NCBI RefSeq assembly: GCF_018617485.1
Contig: NZ_JACSKH010000004.1
Location: forward strand, 1-64,000
Direction of reading: 5' to 3'
From: Exiguobacterium sp. s124
Lineage (GTDB): Bacteria; Bacillota; Bacilli; Exiguobacteriales; Exiguobacteriaceae
Length of the DNA: 64,000 bases
Position numbers and translations under genes: made by a program. Shown here one piece after another: positions 53,656-63,039 of this stretch. Numbering within the stretch: the first letter of the stretch is position 1; every line of letters begins with the position of its first letter. Under the pieces are notes generated by a model. That model was not told the origin of the DNA, did no database searches, and saw nothing but the letters and a program-made list of their open reading frames with translations.

Positions 53656-53678
53656 CGAGGGAGGAAGTTCCTCCCTCG
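53656..53678 (+). other. intercistronic stem-loop
   Basis: CGAGGGAGGAA and its reverse complement with a very short loop (about 10 bp), followed only by GTTCTTAT. Located between binding-protein and permease genes, it may stop part of the transcripts or stabilise the upstream mRNA, giving more binding protein than permease. Confidence 0.65.
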
Positions 53679-53702
53679 GTTCTTATGGAAGGAGAAATAC
53701 AC

Positions 53703-54605
53703 GTGAAAAAATTAGATCGTTACGGCTATCTGTTCATCGCCCCGTTCTGGGTTGTTTTCTTGACGTTTAGCATTTATCCGGTTTTCTTGACGCTTTACTA
53801 TAGCTTCACGAACTACACCGGTAGCCCAGGAGAAGAGATTGTCGGATTTGCGAACTATACACGGTTGTTGACGGACACATACTTCATCGAAGCGTTTTTC
53901 AACACCATCAAGATTTGGGGAGTCAACTTCGCCTTGCAGATGGGAATGGCACTTTTATTGGCGCTCTTATTCTCAGATCTTCGTTTGAAGCTAAAAGGGT
54001 TAAACTTCTTCCGTTCATTCTTCTATCTTCCAAACTTGATCACAATCAGCTCGGTCGCGCTTTTGTTCGGTATTTTGCTCGACTGGCAGCACGGTTCACT
54101 CAACATGGTGTTGATGAAAATCGGTTTGATCTCAAATCCGATCGACTGGTTGGCAGAACCAGTGACGGCTCAATTATCCGTCTCACTCATCTTGACATGG
54201 ATGTGGTTCGGTCACTCCTTTATCATCGTGATGGCTGGTGTCTCAGGAATCTCAACGGATTACTTTGAAGCTGCTCACATCGACGGTGCAAACCGTTGGC
54301 AAATGTTTACGAAAGTGACGTTGCCGCTCTTGAAACCAATCCTTCTCTACATCATGATCACATCGCTCATCGGTGGACTTCAATTGTTCGACCTTCCGAT
54401 GTTGATTACCGATGGAATTGGTTCACCGGACGGTTCGTTGAATACGATGGTGCTTTACTTGTATAACCAAGCCTTCAAATACAACAACTACGGCTACGCA
54501 TCTGCGGTCGCTTACGGTTTATTCTTGATCACGCTCATCTTCTCGGCGATCGTCTTCAAAGGAATGTTCCGCAACGAACGCGCAACACAGAAGAAGGGGG
54601 CGTAA
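53703..54605 (+). CDS. ABC transporter permease (sugar, MalF-like)
   Basis: 300 residues from GTG 53703, seven nt after AAGGAGA; earlier in-frame starts lie within the hairpin region. Six helices. EAA loop FEAAHIDGANRWQMFTKVTLPLLKP contacts the ATPase. Partners with the next permease. Confidence 0.93.
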   Translation: MKKLDRYGYLFIAPFWVVFLTFSIYPVFLTLYYSFTNYTGSPGEEIVGFANYTRLLTDTYFIEAFFNTIKIWGVNFALQMGMALLLALLFSDLRLKLKGLNFFRSFFYLPNLITISSVALLFGILLDWQHGSLNMVLMKIGLISNPIDWLAEPVTAQLSVSLILTWMWFGHSFIIVMAGVSGISTDYFEAAHIDGANRWQMFTKVTLPLLKPILLYIMITSLIGGLQLFDLPMLITDGIGSPDGSLNTMVLYLYNQAFKYNNYGYASAVAYGLFLITLIFSAIVFKGMFRNERATQKKGA

Positions 54606-54608
54606 GCG

Positions 54609-55538
54609 ATGGAACAAAATGCAGAAACACGGCGTATGCTTCCTGATAGCGAAGCGCAGCCAAAACGTAAAAATGACCGTCCACTCAAAGTGGCGCCACC
54701 TAAAAAAGAAAAGTCGAAACATCGTGTTATTCGAGGCTTGATTTATGCAAGTTTGACTATTCTTGCGATCATATGCTTCATCCCGTTCTTGATGATGATC
54801 ATCAACGCGACTCGGACGAACGGAGAAGTCATATCTGGTTTCACCCTGATCCCTGGTAATGCGTTGCTCGATAACTACGCTACCCTCAGCGAGTACATCA
54901 ACATCTGGACCGGCTTCAAAAACAGCTTGATTATTTCGGTATCGGTGACTGTCCTCTCTGGATACTTCTCGGCACTCACTGCATACGGATTCACGTTCTA
55001 CAACTTCAAAGGGAAGAATGCGATGTTCATCTTCATGCTCGTCATGATGATGGTACCGGCACAGCTCGGACTCATCGGATTCTACGAAATCTCGAAGACG
55101 CTTGGAATTCTCGATTCGTTCATCCCATTGATCGTTCCAGCGATTGCGACACCGTTCACCGTATTCTTCATCCGTCAGTACACACAAGCGACGCTTCACA
55201 TCAGCTTGATTGAAGCGGCACGGATTGACGGTGCGAGCGAATTGCGCATTTTCCATACCATTGCGCTCCCGATGATGATGCCAGCCATTGCGACGATGTC
55301 GATCTTCACGTTTATCGGCTCGTGGAACAACTACTTGATGCCACTTGTTCTCTTATTCTCTCCTGAGAAATACACGTTGCCTGTCTTGATGGGCTTCTTG
55401 AAAGGATCACAAGTCGCAGAAAACCTTGGCGCGCTTTACCTAGGAATCGCGATCTCGGTCGTACCGATCATGATTGCCTTCTTGTTCCTCTCGAAGTACA
55501 TCGTCAGCAGTATTTCGGCAGGTGCTGTCAAAGAATAA
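54609..55538 (+). CDS. ABC transporter permease (sugar, MalG-like)
   Basis: 309 residues, six helices after a charged N-terminal cytosolic extension (about 1-40). EAA loop IEAARIDGASELRIFHTIALPMMMPAI. No ATPase gene is in the operon, so a shared MsmX-type ATPase elsewhere is expected, as in B. subtilis sugar importers. Confidence 0.93.
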   Translation: MEQNAETRRMLPDSEAQPKRKNDRPLKVAPPKKEKSKHRVIRGLIYASLTILAIICFIPFLMMIINATRTNGEVISGFTLIPGNALLDNYATLSEYINIWTGFKNSLIISVSVTVLSGYFSALTAYGFTFYNFKGKNAMFIFMLVMMMVPAQLGLIGFYEISKTLGILDSFIPLIVPAIATPFTVFFIRQYTQATLHISLIEAARIDGASELRIFHTIALPMMMPAIATMSIFTFIGSWNNYLMPLVLLFSPEKYTLPVLMGFLKGSQVAENLGALYLGIAISVVPIMIAFLFLSKYIVSSISAGAVKE

Positions 55539-55562
55539 ATATAGAGAAAAGAGGAAAACACT

Positions 55563-56915
55563 ATGCATTTTAAGAAAGACTTCGTATTCGGGACAGCCAC
55601 GTCCTCGTACCAAATTGAAGGCGCACACAACGAAGGAGGACGTACTCCTTCCATCTGGGATATGTTCTGTGACATCGACGGGCGCGTGTTTGAAAAGCAT
55701 AACGGCGATGTCGCATGTGACCACTACCATCGTTACGAGGAAGACATCCAGCACATCAAAAAGCTAGGTGTCGACACGTACCGATTCTCCATCGCGTGGC
55801 CACGAATCTTCCCTGCCAAGGGAGAGTACAACCCAGAAGGTATGGCGTTCTACAAAAACTTGGCGCTACGTCTCCGCGAAGAAGGAATCAAACCAGCTGT
55901 CACGATTTACCACTGGGACCTTCCGATGTGGGCTCACGAAGAAGGTGGCTGGGTCAACCGTGAATCGGTCGACTGGTTCCTCGATTATGCGAAAGTCTGT
56001 TTTGAAGAGCTTGATGATATCGTCGACTCTTGGATTACCCACAATGAGCCTTGGTGTGCCGGCTTCCTCGGCTACCATGTCGGTGTTCACGCACCGGGTC
56101 ATCGTGACATGAACGAAGCGGTACGCGCCGTGCACCACATCTTGTTGTCGCACGGGAAAGCGGTCGAATTGTTGAAGCGAGAGATGAAGTCCACGACCCC
56201 GATCGGCATCACTCTCAACTTGTCACCGATGTATGCGAAGACGGATTCGGCGAATGACCGCCTTGCGATGAACAATGCCGACGGGTATTCGAATCGCTGG
56301 TTCCTCGATCCGGTCTTCAAAGGCCAATATCCGGTCGACATGATGAACTTGTTCTCCAAATATGTGCATAACTTCGACTTCATCCAATCGGGTGATATGG
56401 AGACGATCTCGACATCTTGCGATTTCTTCGGCATCAACTTCTATAGCCGTGGTATTGTCGAGTTCAACGCAGCAAATGATTTCTTGAAGGCAGACGCTTA
56501 CTCGGACTACGAGAAGACGGGCATGGGCTGGGATATCGCCCCGAACGAATTCAAAGACCTGATCCGTCGTTTACGCGCCGAGTATACTGACCTTCCAATC
56601 TATATCACAGAGAACGGCGCCGCATTTGACGACGTGCTGGAGAATGGCGAAGTCCATGACGATAACCGGATCGACTACGTCCGCCAGCACCTCGAAGCTG
56701 TCTCTGACTTGAACGATGAAGGCATGAACATTCAAGGCTACTACCTCTGGTCGCTTATGGATAACTTCGAATGGAGCTTCGGATACGAGAAGCGCTTCGG
56801 AATCCTCTATATCGACTTTGAGACGCAAGAGCGCATCTGGAAAGACAGCGCGAAGTGGTATGCCGGTGTCATCGCCGACCATAAGGCCGAACACGCGGAT
56901 AGCGTCGAGGCGTAA
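55563..56915 (+). CDS. GH1 beta-glucosidase
   Basis: 450 residues, (beta/alpha)8 GH1. Acid/base Glu162 in THNEPW and nucleophile Glu350 in YITENG. The aglycone/C4 pocket reads SLMDNFEWSFGYEKRFG, the version of enzymes acting on non-phosphorylated sugars. So it hydrolyses imported cellobiose or beta-glucosides in the cytosol. No signal peptide. Last gene of the ABC operon. Confidence 0.95.
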   Translation: MHFKKDFVFGTATSSYQIEGAHNEGGRTPSIWDMFCDIDGRVFEKHNGDVACDHYHRYEEDIQHIKKLGVDTYRFSIAWPRIFPAKGEYNPEGMAFYKNLALRLREEGIKPAVTIYHWDLPMWAHEEGGWVNRESVDWFLDYAKVCFEELDDIVDSWITHNEPWCAGFLGYHVGVHAPGHRDMNEAVRAVHHILLSHGKAVELLKREMKSTTPIGITLNLSPMYAKTDSANDRLAMNNADGYSNRWFLDPVFKGQYPVDMMNLFSKYVHNFDFIQSGDMETISTSCDFFGINFYSRGIVEFNAANDFLKADAYSDYEKTGMGWDIAPNEFKDLIRRLRAEYTDLPIYITENGAAFDDVLENGEVHDDNRIDYVRQHLEAVSDLNDEGMNIQGYYLWSLMDNFEWSFGYEKRFGILYIDFETQERIWKDSAKWYAGVIADHKAEHADSVEA

Positions 56916-56920
56916 CATGT

Positions 56921-56953
56921 ATCCATCCCTGCCGCTACGGGGATGGATTTTTT
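56921..56953 (+). terminator. terminator of ABC-GH1 operon
   Basis: Stem ATCCATCCC/GGGATGGAT followed by T run. Confidence 0.9.
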
Positions 56954-57007
56954 GTGTGCAACGCATACAAGGGGGGAATGCATGAAGTAGAGAGGGAAGG
57001 AGGGGAG

Positions 57008-57511
57008 ATGGCATTGGATTATAGAACGGAAAAGGAGCGGGAGGAGGATAAAACGTCCTCTCTCATTATGATTTGGTTAATGTGCTGGTTCATCTACGGA
57101 CTGCTCTATGGATTGGTTTATTTAAACGTTCTCTTTATCGTATTTGTCCTCTTCTCTTCTTTTTTAGGGGTGAAGGGACTGATTGAACGTGATAAACGAA
57201 TTACACGCGAACGGGAAATACGAAAATTAAATGTCGAGATGGATTCGGAGGAAGGGGAAATGTTGATGAAACGTGAATTTTCGACATACGAAGTAACAGG
57301 TTATGATGACCAAGGGAAAATCAAGTTCGTTCATTTGAGAGAAGGCGAATTCGTGTTGCCCGTCGAGATCAATGGGGATGACTTACGAAAAATCAAAAAG
57401 ATGATGGAGCTCAATCCGGGTGTGACCGTGATTGTACATGCGGCGATCGACCAAAGGCGGATGCGATTACTGGAGGTCGACGGATACTCGCTCCGAAAAG
57501 ACGATATGTAA
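57008..57511 (+). CDS. membrane protein with C-terminal soluble domain, unknown
   Basis: 167 residues from ATG 57008 (AAGGAGGGG upstream). Two adjacent helices (about 18-60) are followed by a charged coiled-coil stretch and a beta-rich domain with VHLREGEFVLPVEINGDDLRKIKKMMELNPGVTVIVHAA. No known family recognised. Monocistronic. Confidence 0.68.
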   Translation: MALDYRTEKEREEDKTSSLIMIWLMCWFIYGLLYGLVYLNVLFIVFVLFSSFLGVKGLIERDKRITREREIRKLNVEMDSEEGEMLMKREFSTYEVTGYDDQGKIKFVHLREGEFVLPVEINGDDLRKIKKMMELNPGVTVIVHAAIDQRRMRLLEVDGYSLRKDDM

Positions 57512-57544
57512 AACGCCAGCACCTCATAAAGGGCTGGCGTTTGT
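57511..57544. terminator. bidirectional terminator
   Basis: Ten-base-pair stem AAACGCCAGC/GCTGGCGTTT between convergent genes. Confidence 0.9.
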
Positions 57545-58507
57545 TTACGGAATCAAGAGAATCTTCCCTTGGCTCTTCCGACTTTCTAAAAAGGCGTGGG
57601 CCGATGACCCGTCTGATAAGGCGAACGTCGTTGGCGATGGAACGATGAGTGAACCGTCGTCGATCCAACTGAACAATTCGTGTGACCGACGAATTCGTTC
57701 TTCCATTGACGTGAGCACATTCCATAGGTCCCCACCCGTCAATGTCTTCGAGGTGTCCATGAGCATACGCGGATCGACCGGTTTTGGGTCGCCACCGGCC
57801 ATGCCGTAGAAGACAACCGTCCCACCGATGCGAGTTGCTTCGAAACTGTCTTCTAATGTCGAGCCGACCGAGTCATAGACGACATCGGCACCACGACCGT
57901 CTGTCACGGTACGAATATGTTGAACCCATGCTTCGTCATAGCGATAGGCACGGGCACCATGCGTTTGGATGGTCGCCACTTTTTCATCTGTCGACGTGAG
58001 ACCGATGACCTGCCCACCGAGGCGTTGAATCATTTGCGTCAACAACTGACCGACACCGCCAGCGGCTGCGTGAACAACCGCAACGTCATCAGGTTGAATC
58101 CGATAGCTATCGTGAACGAGATAATGAGCCGTCAATCCTTGAAGCATGACCGATGCGGCCGTTTCAAATGAAATGGTGTCTGGGAGGGGAATCGCCTTGT
58201 CGAGTGGGACAGCGACGAATTCTGCGTTGGCATGCGGGACATCCGCAAAGGCGATTCGATCTCCGACTTGTAGCGACGTGACGTTCGCTCCGACCGCCTC
58301 GATGACGCCGGCCCCTTCATACCCGAGAATGTATGGAGGTTCTCCGACAAGATGATAATTCCCTTTTCGACGATATACATCGGCATAGTTCAGTCCGATT
58401 GCTTTCGTGCGGACCAATACTTCATCGACTTGTGGCATCGGTGTCGGGACTTCTTCATAGGTTAAGACTTCAGGACCGCCAAACTGATGGAAGACGAGTG
58501 CCTTCAT
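57545..58507 (-). CDS. quinone oxidoreductase-type MDR protein
   Basis: 320 residues from ATG 58507 (AAGGAAG upstream). MKALVFHQFGGPEVLTYEEVPTP start, NAD(P) motif AVVHAAAGGVGQLLTQM, and no zinc ligands, as in Qor/zeta-crystallin. Reduces quinones or alpha,beta-unsaturated carbonyls with NADPH. Second MDR enzyme of the window, about 30% similar in layout to that at 6763 but not a close copy. Confidence 0.9.
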   Translation of the reverse strand: MKALVFHQFGGPEVLTYEEVPTPMPQVDEVLVRTKAIGLNYADVYRRKGNYHLVGEPPYILGYEGAGVIEAVGANVTSLQVGDRIAFADVPHANAEFVAVPLDKAIPLPDTISFETAASVMLQGLTAHYLVHDSYRIQPDDVAVVHAAAGGVGQLLTQMIQRLGGQVIGLTSTDEKVATIQTHGARAYRYDEAWVQHIRTVTDGRGADVVYDSVGSTLEDSFEATRIGGTVVFYGMAGGDPKPVDPRMLMDTSKTLTGGDLWNVLTSMEERIRRSHELFSWIDDGSLIVPSPTTFALSDGSSAHAFLESRKSQGKILLIP

Positions 58508-58539
58508 ACTGATCACTTCCTTCGTTAGATTCACTCAAA

Positions 58540-59163
58540 CTATAGCATATGGCTCACGATTCGCTTATGATGACGCACAAAAGTCACCGACCATGAAGCG
58601 GTTCGGTGACTTCGGTGGATTGACTGATTTTTTTTAACGCGCTTCAACACATCCCGCCTCGGTAAGTCCGGGTAATCACTCTGTATGCGTTCGACGCAGG
58701 AAACGATTGTTTCCGTACGTAACAGGTGAACAATCTGTTGATCGATTGAATCGAGTTCGGGAGGTATATCTTCTTTCGAATCCTCCCAATTTAGCCAAAA
58801 CGATGTACCGAATAAGTGCACGAATAGAATCGCCATCACGGTGAACGTAGATAAATCGATGGACGGAAAGAAGGAGAGCACGGCGTATATACTGATACCG
58901 CTCACGATTCCGTGAAGGATTGTATCGAGTAGACGCGGTACATCCACGTGAAGAAATGAACGGAAGGCTCCCGTTAGACCATCGACAAAGAAGCTCAAGG
59001 TGGTCGAGAGCAGATAGAAACAACCGAGCATGGCGAGAGTCGATAGAATCGGGAACGATGTGTCTTCAAGTAAATAAATGAGAATCAAATCGACGGCAAG
59101 TAGTGGGGTGAGGGCGAGCGCTAAAATCAACGCGCCCCAACCGAGCCCGGTCAAACCCTTCAT
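58540..59163 (-). CDS. membrane protein with probable A8-tract frameshift
   Basis: Reads as 207 codons with about five hydrophobic segments in the first 140. After RDVLKRVKK the frame crosses eight A (T8 at 58628-58635 on plus) and ends in a basic tail that reads through a terminator hairpin. Dropping one A gives KKISQSTEVTEPLHGR and a stop at 58584 inside that hairpin, a far more natural end. It is thus a frameshift, slippage site or sequence error. Overlaps the upstream gene by ATGA. Confidence 0.7.
   Translation of the reverse strand: MKGLTGLGWGALILALALTPLLAVDLILIYLLEDTSFPILSTLAMLGCFYLLSTTLSFFVDGLTGAFRSFLHVDVPRLLDTILHGIVSGISIYAVLSFFPSIDLSTFTVMAILFVHLFGTSFWLNWEDSKEDIPPELDSIDQQIVHLLRTETIVSCVERIQSDYPDLPRRDVLKRVKKNQSIHRSHRTASWSVTFVRHHKRIVSHML
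58582..58611 (-). terminator. terminator of the two-gene membrane operon
   Basis: Stem AGTCACCGA/TCGGTGACT followed on the minus strand by TTTGTG. It lies inside the open frame of the preceding gene. Confidence 0.75.
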
Positions 59164-59486
59164 GTGACGTTTGCCCGATATCGTCCGAGCGCGATGAATG
59201 CAGCAATCAGACAGACCATATGTAATGCAATCCCGATGAGCATAGCGTATGGCACGACGGATTGGAAACCAAGGCCGAATGCGAGGGAAGCACTCGATAA
59301 GATCATAAAGCTTGCTGTATAATTTCGTACGGTTGTTTTCTGCTTCTTCGCATGTACCACAGAGTATCCCGCAATGAGTAAAAAGACGGGAGACAACATG
59401 ATTGGGTAGACCGATTGAAAGAGCAATCCGATTACTCCGGACATACCAGCGATGGCAGCAAATATAGAAGGGTAGTATGCTTTCAA
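59160..59486 (-). CDS. membrane protein of unknown function
   Basis: 108 residues from TTG 59486 (AAGGAG upstream), four predicted helices. Stop overlaps the next gene by 4 nt, indicating coupling. No family recognised. Confidence 0.68.
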   Translation of the reverse strand: MKAYYPSIFAAIAGMSGVIGLLFQSVYPIMLSPVFLLIAGYSVVHAKKQKTTVRNYTASFMILSSASLAFGLGFQSVVPYAMLIGIALHMVCLIAAFIALGRYRANVT

Positions 59487-59520
59487 ATTTCCAACTCCTT
59501 AACTCTTTTCCCTAAATATA

Positions 59521-59556
59521 ACAGCCCTTCTCATTGCTGAGAAGGGCTGTCGTTTT
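59521..59556. terminator. terminator after PTS operon
   Basis: Thirteen-base-pair stem ACAGCCCTTCTCA/TGAGAAGGGCTGT with loop TTGC. T-rich on the minus side (TATATTTA). Confidence 0.85.
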
Positions 59557-59560
59557 TGTT

Positions 59561-60889
59561 TCAGGCTGATGCTTTGTCTGCTTCTTCTTGTGCTTTCAAT
59601 TCTTCACCATACGAGACGCGGTCTTGAATGCGAACGAATGGAAGATACACCGCAACGGCCATAGCGATCGTTGCAATTTGTAAGAGGGCAGCACGCCATC
59701 CACCGATCAAGAATCCAGAGATGACTGGAGGTGTCGTCCATGGTACTTGAAGCGCGTTGAACGGCTCGACCCAACCCCAAAGGATGGCAAAGTAAACCAT
59801 GAATGAAGCGATAGCTGGCACGACAACGAATGGAACGAACATGATCGGGTTGAAGACGATTGGCATCCCGAAGATGACCGGCTCATTGATGTTGAAGATA
59901 CTTGGTGCAAGTGATAACTTTCCAAGCTGCTTCAAGTGTGCCGAACGTGCGACAATCAGTGTCGCGATAATGAAGCCGATTGTAATCCCTGATCCACCAA
60001 GTTTCGTGAACACATCGAGGAATTGAATCGTAACGATTTTTGCGTTCTCGCCAGCGACGAGCGTACCACCAGCATCGATGATCGCTTGGTTTTGAAGCGC
60101 GTTCGCTGTGAGAAGTGGTCCCATGATTCCCATGAGGATTGCGGCACCGTGAATTCCACACCACCACATGACAGACATGAGCACCATGATAATGACGGCT
60201 CCTGCAAGTGTGTCCGTCAAGTTTTGAAGTGGTGCTTGAAGAACATCATAGATGACTTCTGTGAACGTGCGCTCTGCAACTGCTTGGAAAATTGCGAACG
60301 TCGCAACGGCGAGTGAGATGATTGCCAAACCAGGAACAAGTGCAGAGAATGAGTTCGAGACGCCTGGTGGAACACCGTCTGGCATTTTAATGCTGATTCC
60401 ACGTTTGATGAACTGCGAGTAGATAAATCCGACTGTCAATCCAACGATGATGGCAGCGAGGACACCTTGTCCACCTGTCCATACTTTTGGAATGACGCCA
60501 CCAACGAATTCCCCAGATTCAGACAAGACAGAAGCTTGTGTGATGATGAGGAACGAGATGATTCCAAGGATACCAGCTGGTACGCCTTCGATCTTTTCGT
60601 TCTTGACGTATGAGTAAGCGATTCCAAAAACACCGATTAAAGCAAGGATGTCAAACGTCGCACCGACGACTTGCGTGAGCGGGAGTGACCAGTCTGCTCC
60701 GAATAGACCTGACATGAAGTCAGCCCAACCTGGAATCGGTAACGCCAGGATGAGAAGGAACAACGATCCGATGATCGTCATTGGCATCGTGAGGATGAAC
60801 CCGTCCTTAATCGCAAGGACGGGCTTGGCGTTCGCAAAACGAACAAAAGCAGGGGTGAACTTTTCAAATACTCTTTCTAAGCGGCTCAT
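59561..60889 (-). CDS. PTS cellobiose/beta-glucoside IIC component
   Basis: 442 residues, about eight to ten helices. KDGFILTMPMTIIGSLFLLILALP at the start and NINEPVIFGMPIVFNPIMFVPF are signatures of the lactose/cellobiose-family IIC. It transports and, with IIB, phosphorylates the sugar. Last gene of the PTS operon, 12 nt after the GH1 gene. Confidence 0.93.
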   Translation of the reverse strand: MSRLERVFEKFTPAFVRFANAKPVLAIKDGFILTMPMTIIGSLFLLILALPIPGWADFMSGLFGADWSLPLTQVVGATFDILALIGVFGIAYSYVKNEKIEGVPAGILGIISFLIITQASVLSESGEFVGGVIPKVWTGGQGVLAAIIVGLTVGFIYSQFIKRGISIKMPDGVPPGVSNSFSALVPGLAIISLAVATFAIFQAVAERTFTEVIYDVLQAPLQNLTDTLAGAVIIMVLMSVMWWCGIHGAAILMGIMGPLLTANALQNQAIIDAGGTLVAGENAKIVTIQFLDVFTKLGGSGITIGFIIATLIVARSAHLKQLGKLSLAPSIFNINEPVIFGMPIVFNPIMFVPFVVVPAIASFMVYFAILWGWVEPFNALQVPWTTPPVISGFLIGGWRAALLQIATIAMAVAVYLPFVRIQDRVSYGEELKAQEEADKASA

Positions 60890-60901
60890 AGGGGAACCTC
60901 C

Positions 60902-62308
60902 TTATAGGTCTTCAGCGCGCGTGGCGATGATCTCTTTATACCAGTGGAACGACTGTTTCTTCTTCCGTGCGAGACCATTGTTGTGGTCGACGTAGATGAA
61001 GCCGTATTGTTTCTTATAACCATTTAACCAGCTAAGTAGGTCGATTGCAGACCAAGCATAGTAACCGGCAACGTTGATGCCTTGTTGAACAGCGTGTTTT
61101 ACTGCGCGAAGGTGACCTTCGATGTACTCAATCCGTGGCGTATCCATGATCTCGCCGTCGACGATCGGGTCGACATCACCGAGACCGTTCTCTGTGATAT
61201 AGATTTTGACGTCGCCGTAACGATCTTTCAACATGTGCATGCCATCGAGGAACGCTTCCGGTGAGATTTCCCAATCCCATTTCGTGTACACTTTGTCGTC
61301 CATCTTGACCGTCTTGTAGACGCCATCGAACGATGGGTTACCAGGGCGACCTGTCGAGTTCTCACGTCCACCAGCCATGACAAGTGCCGAGTCATTTTTC
61401 ATGACGCGCTGCGGGCTGTAGTAGTTGAGACCGATAAAGTCGTTCATAGGAGCGGTACGTTTCAAGACGTCGAGTTCTTCCTCCGTCATTTCAGGGAGAA
61501 GACCTTGTTCGTTTAAACCGTTCACGACGTACTCCGGATATTCACCTTTTAAGATCGGATCGTAGAACCAATGTGTCGCATAAGCGTTCGCGTGCATTTC
61601 AGCAAACTTGTTCTCTTCTGCGTCATCGATACTGAACGCTGGGTTGAACACGTGTGTGATCCCGATTTCGCCAGTGTGACCGTTTTGTTTGAAGAGCTCG
61701 ACGGCACGGGCGTGAGCGACGAAGACGTTATGCGTCGTTTGGAAATAACCTTTGACGTCGCCTTCGATGCCTGGCGGGTGTGCGCCTGTTAAGTATCCAA
61801 GTGAGCAGAAGATGACCGCTTCGTTGAACGTGATCCAGTGGTTCACACGATCACCGAACGATTGGAAGCAAGTATCCGCGAAACGGACGAATGCGTCAAC
61901 CGTCTCTTTGTTCTTCCAGCCGCCTTTTTCTTCAAGTGCTTGTGGAAGATCCCAGTGGTAGAGCGTGACGAATGGGACGATGTCATGTTTCAAACATTCG
62001 TCGATCAAGTTGTTATAGAACTCAAGTCCTTTTTCGTTCACTTCACCTGTACCGTTCGGGAAGACGCGTGGCCATGAGATCGAGAAGCGATACGATTCGA
62101 GTCCCATCTCTGCCATGAGCGCGATGTCTTCTTTATAACGATGGTAATGGTCGACTGCGACGTCGCCGTTTGTGTTTTCAAATGTCTTACCAGGAATTTT
62201 CGAGAAGACGTCCCAGTTCGAGAGACCTTTCCCGTCCTCGTTCCATGCGCCTTCGACCTGGTAAGAGGCCGAAGCAGCGCCGAACAAGAAATCTTTAGGC
62301 ATTTTCAA
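60902..62308 (-). CDS. GH1 6-phospho-beta-glucosidase
   Basis: About 468 residues. Acid/base Glu lies in ITFNEAVI (NEA instead of the common NEP), nucleophile Glu in YITENG. Near the C-terminus SWLNGYKKQYGFIYVDHN carries the Ser, Lys and Tyr set used to bind a 6-phosphate, unlike the NFEW version in the ABC operon. So it cleaves phosphorylated cellobiose or beta-glucosides from the PTS. The start may be TTG 62308 (GAGGTGA 5 nt upstream), ATG 62302 or GTG 62317. Confidence 0.93.
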   Translation of the reverse strand: MKMPKDFLFGAASASYQVEGAWNEDGKGLSNWDVFSKIPGKTFENTNGDVAVDHYHRYKEDIALMAEMGLESYRFSISWPRVFPNGTGEVNEKGLEFYNNLIDECLKHDIVPFVTLYHWDLPQALEEKGGWKNKETVDAFVRFADTCFQSFGDRVNHWITFNEAVIFCSLGYLTGAHPPGIEGDVKGYFQTTHNVFVAHARAVELFKQNGHTGEIGITHVFNPAFSIDDAEENKFAEMHANAYATHWFYDPILKGEYPEYVVNGLNEQGLLPEMTEEELDVLKRTAPMNDFIGLNYYSPQRVMKNDSALVMAGGRENSTGRPGNPSFDGVYKTVKMDDKVYTKWDWEISPEAFLDGMHMLKDRYGDVKIYITENGLGDVDPIVDGEIMDTPRIEYIEGHLRAVKHAVQQGINVAGYYAWSAIDLLSWLNGYKKQYGFIYVDHNNGLARKKKQSFHWYKEIIATRAEDL

Positions 62309-62323
62309 AGTAGTCACCTCAGT

Positions 62324-62632
62324 TTATTTATTTACAAGTTTCAATGAGTGGTCTAATACTTTCGCACCGTTCATCATGCCGTAGTCGACTGTGTTGATGA
62401 CGTCGATTGGAACACCTTTTGGTTCACAGATTTGCTTTCCTTTTGAAAGTAGGTACTTCACTTGTGGTCCGAGAAGTGCAACGTCGATGTTGTCAACGTA
62501 AGTTTCCATCTCTGATTCTGGGTAAGCTGCGATTTCAGCTTCGATGCCACGTTCAGAGGCAACCGCTTTCATTTTTTCTACTAACATACTTGTTGACATA
62601 CCTGCCGCACAGAAGAGTCCGATTTTAATCAT
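62324..62632 (-). CDS. PTS cellobiose-type IIB component
   Basis: 102 residues. MIKIGLFCAAGMSTSMLVEKM with phospho-accepting Cys8 in the loop is the lactose/cellobiose-family IIB signature. Overlaps the IIA gene by 4 nt. Confidence 0.95.
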   Translation of the reverse strand: MIKIGLFCAAGMSTSMLVEKMKAVASERGIEAEIAAYPESEMETYVDNIDVALLGPQVKYLLSKGKQICEPKGVPIDVINTVDYGMMNGAKVLDHSLKLVNK

Positions 62633-62976
62633 TTTTGATCCATTCCTTTCAATTCGTTGATTTCGTTTTGCATGTTCATCATATATCCAAGCATTTCTTT
62701 GACGAGAATCGTGTTCATCAAGTGATCTTGCGCGTGCACCATGAGGACACCGACCGTTGCCGATTTACCTTGTGCTTCGAGCGTCACGAATTTCGTTTGA
62801 ATCGCATGTGCTTCTTTTAATGTCGCGTCACCAGCAACGACTGCTGCCTCTGCTTCTTCTTTTTTTCCTTCTTGCATGAGGAGCATCGCTTGATGGTAGC
62901 TCGCTTTGGCGTCACCCGAGAGGGCGATGAGACCGAAAATATCTTCCGGTGAGATTTCAATTGTTTCCGAAACCAT
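62629..62976 (-). CDS. PTS lactose/cellobiose-type IIA component
   Basis: 115 residues, all-helical. Active His81 in VHAQDHLMN (second His85), as in LacF/CelC. Starts the operon, AAAGGAGAG upstream. It takes phosphate from HPr and passes it to IIB. Confidence 0.95.
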   Translation of the reverse strand: MVSETIEISPEDIFGLIALSGDAKASYHQAMLLMQEGKKEEAEAAVVAGDATLKEAHAIQTKFVTLEAQGKSATVGVLMVHAQDHLMNTILVKEMLGYMMNMQNEINELKGMDQK

Positions 62977-63039
62977 AATATCTCTCCTTTTTGTATGGAT
63001 AACTGAAATTCATAGGTACAAATTATTTTCTACATGTTG

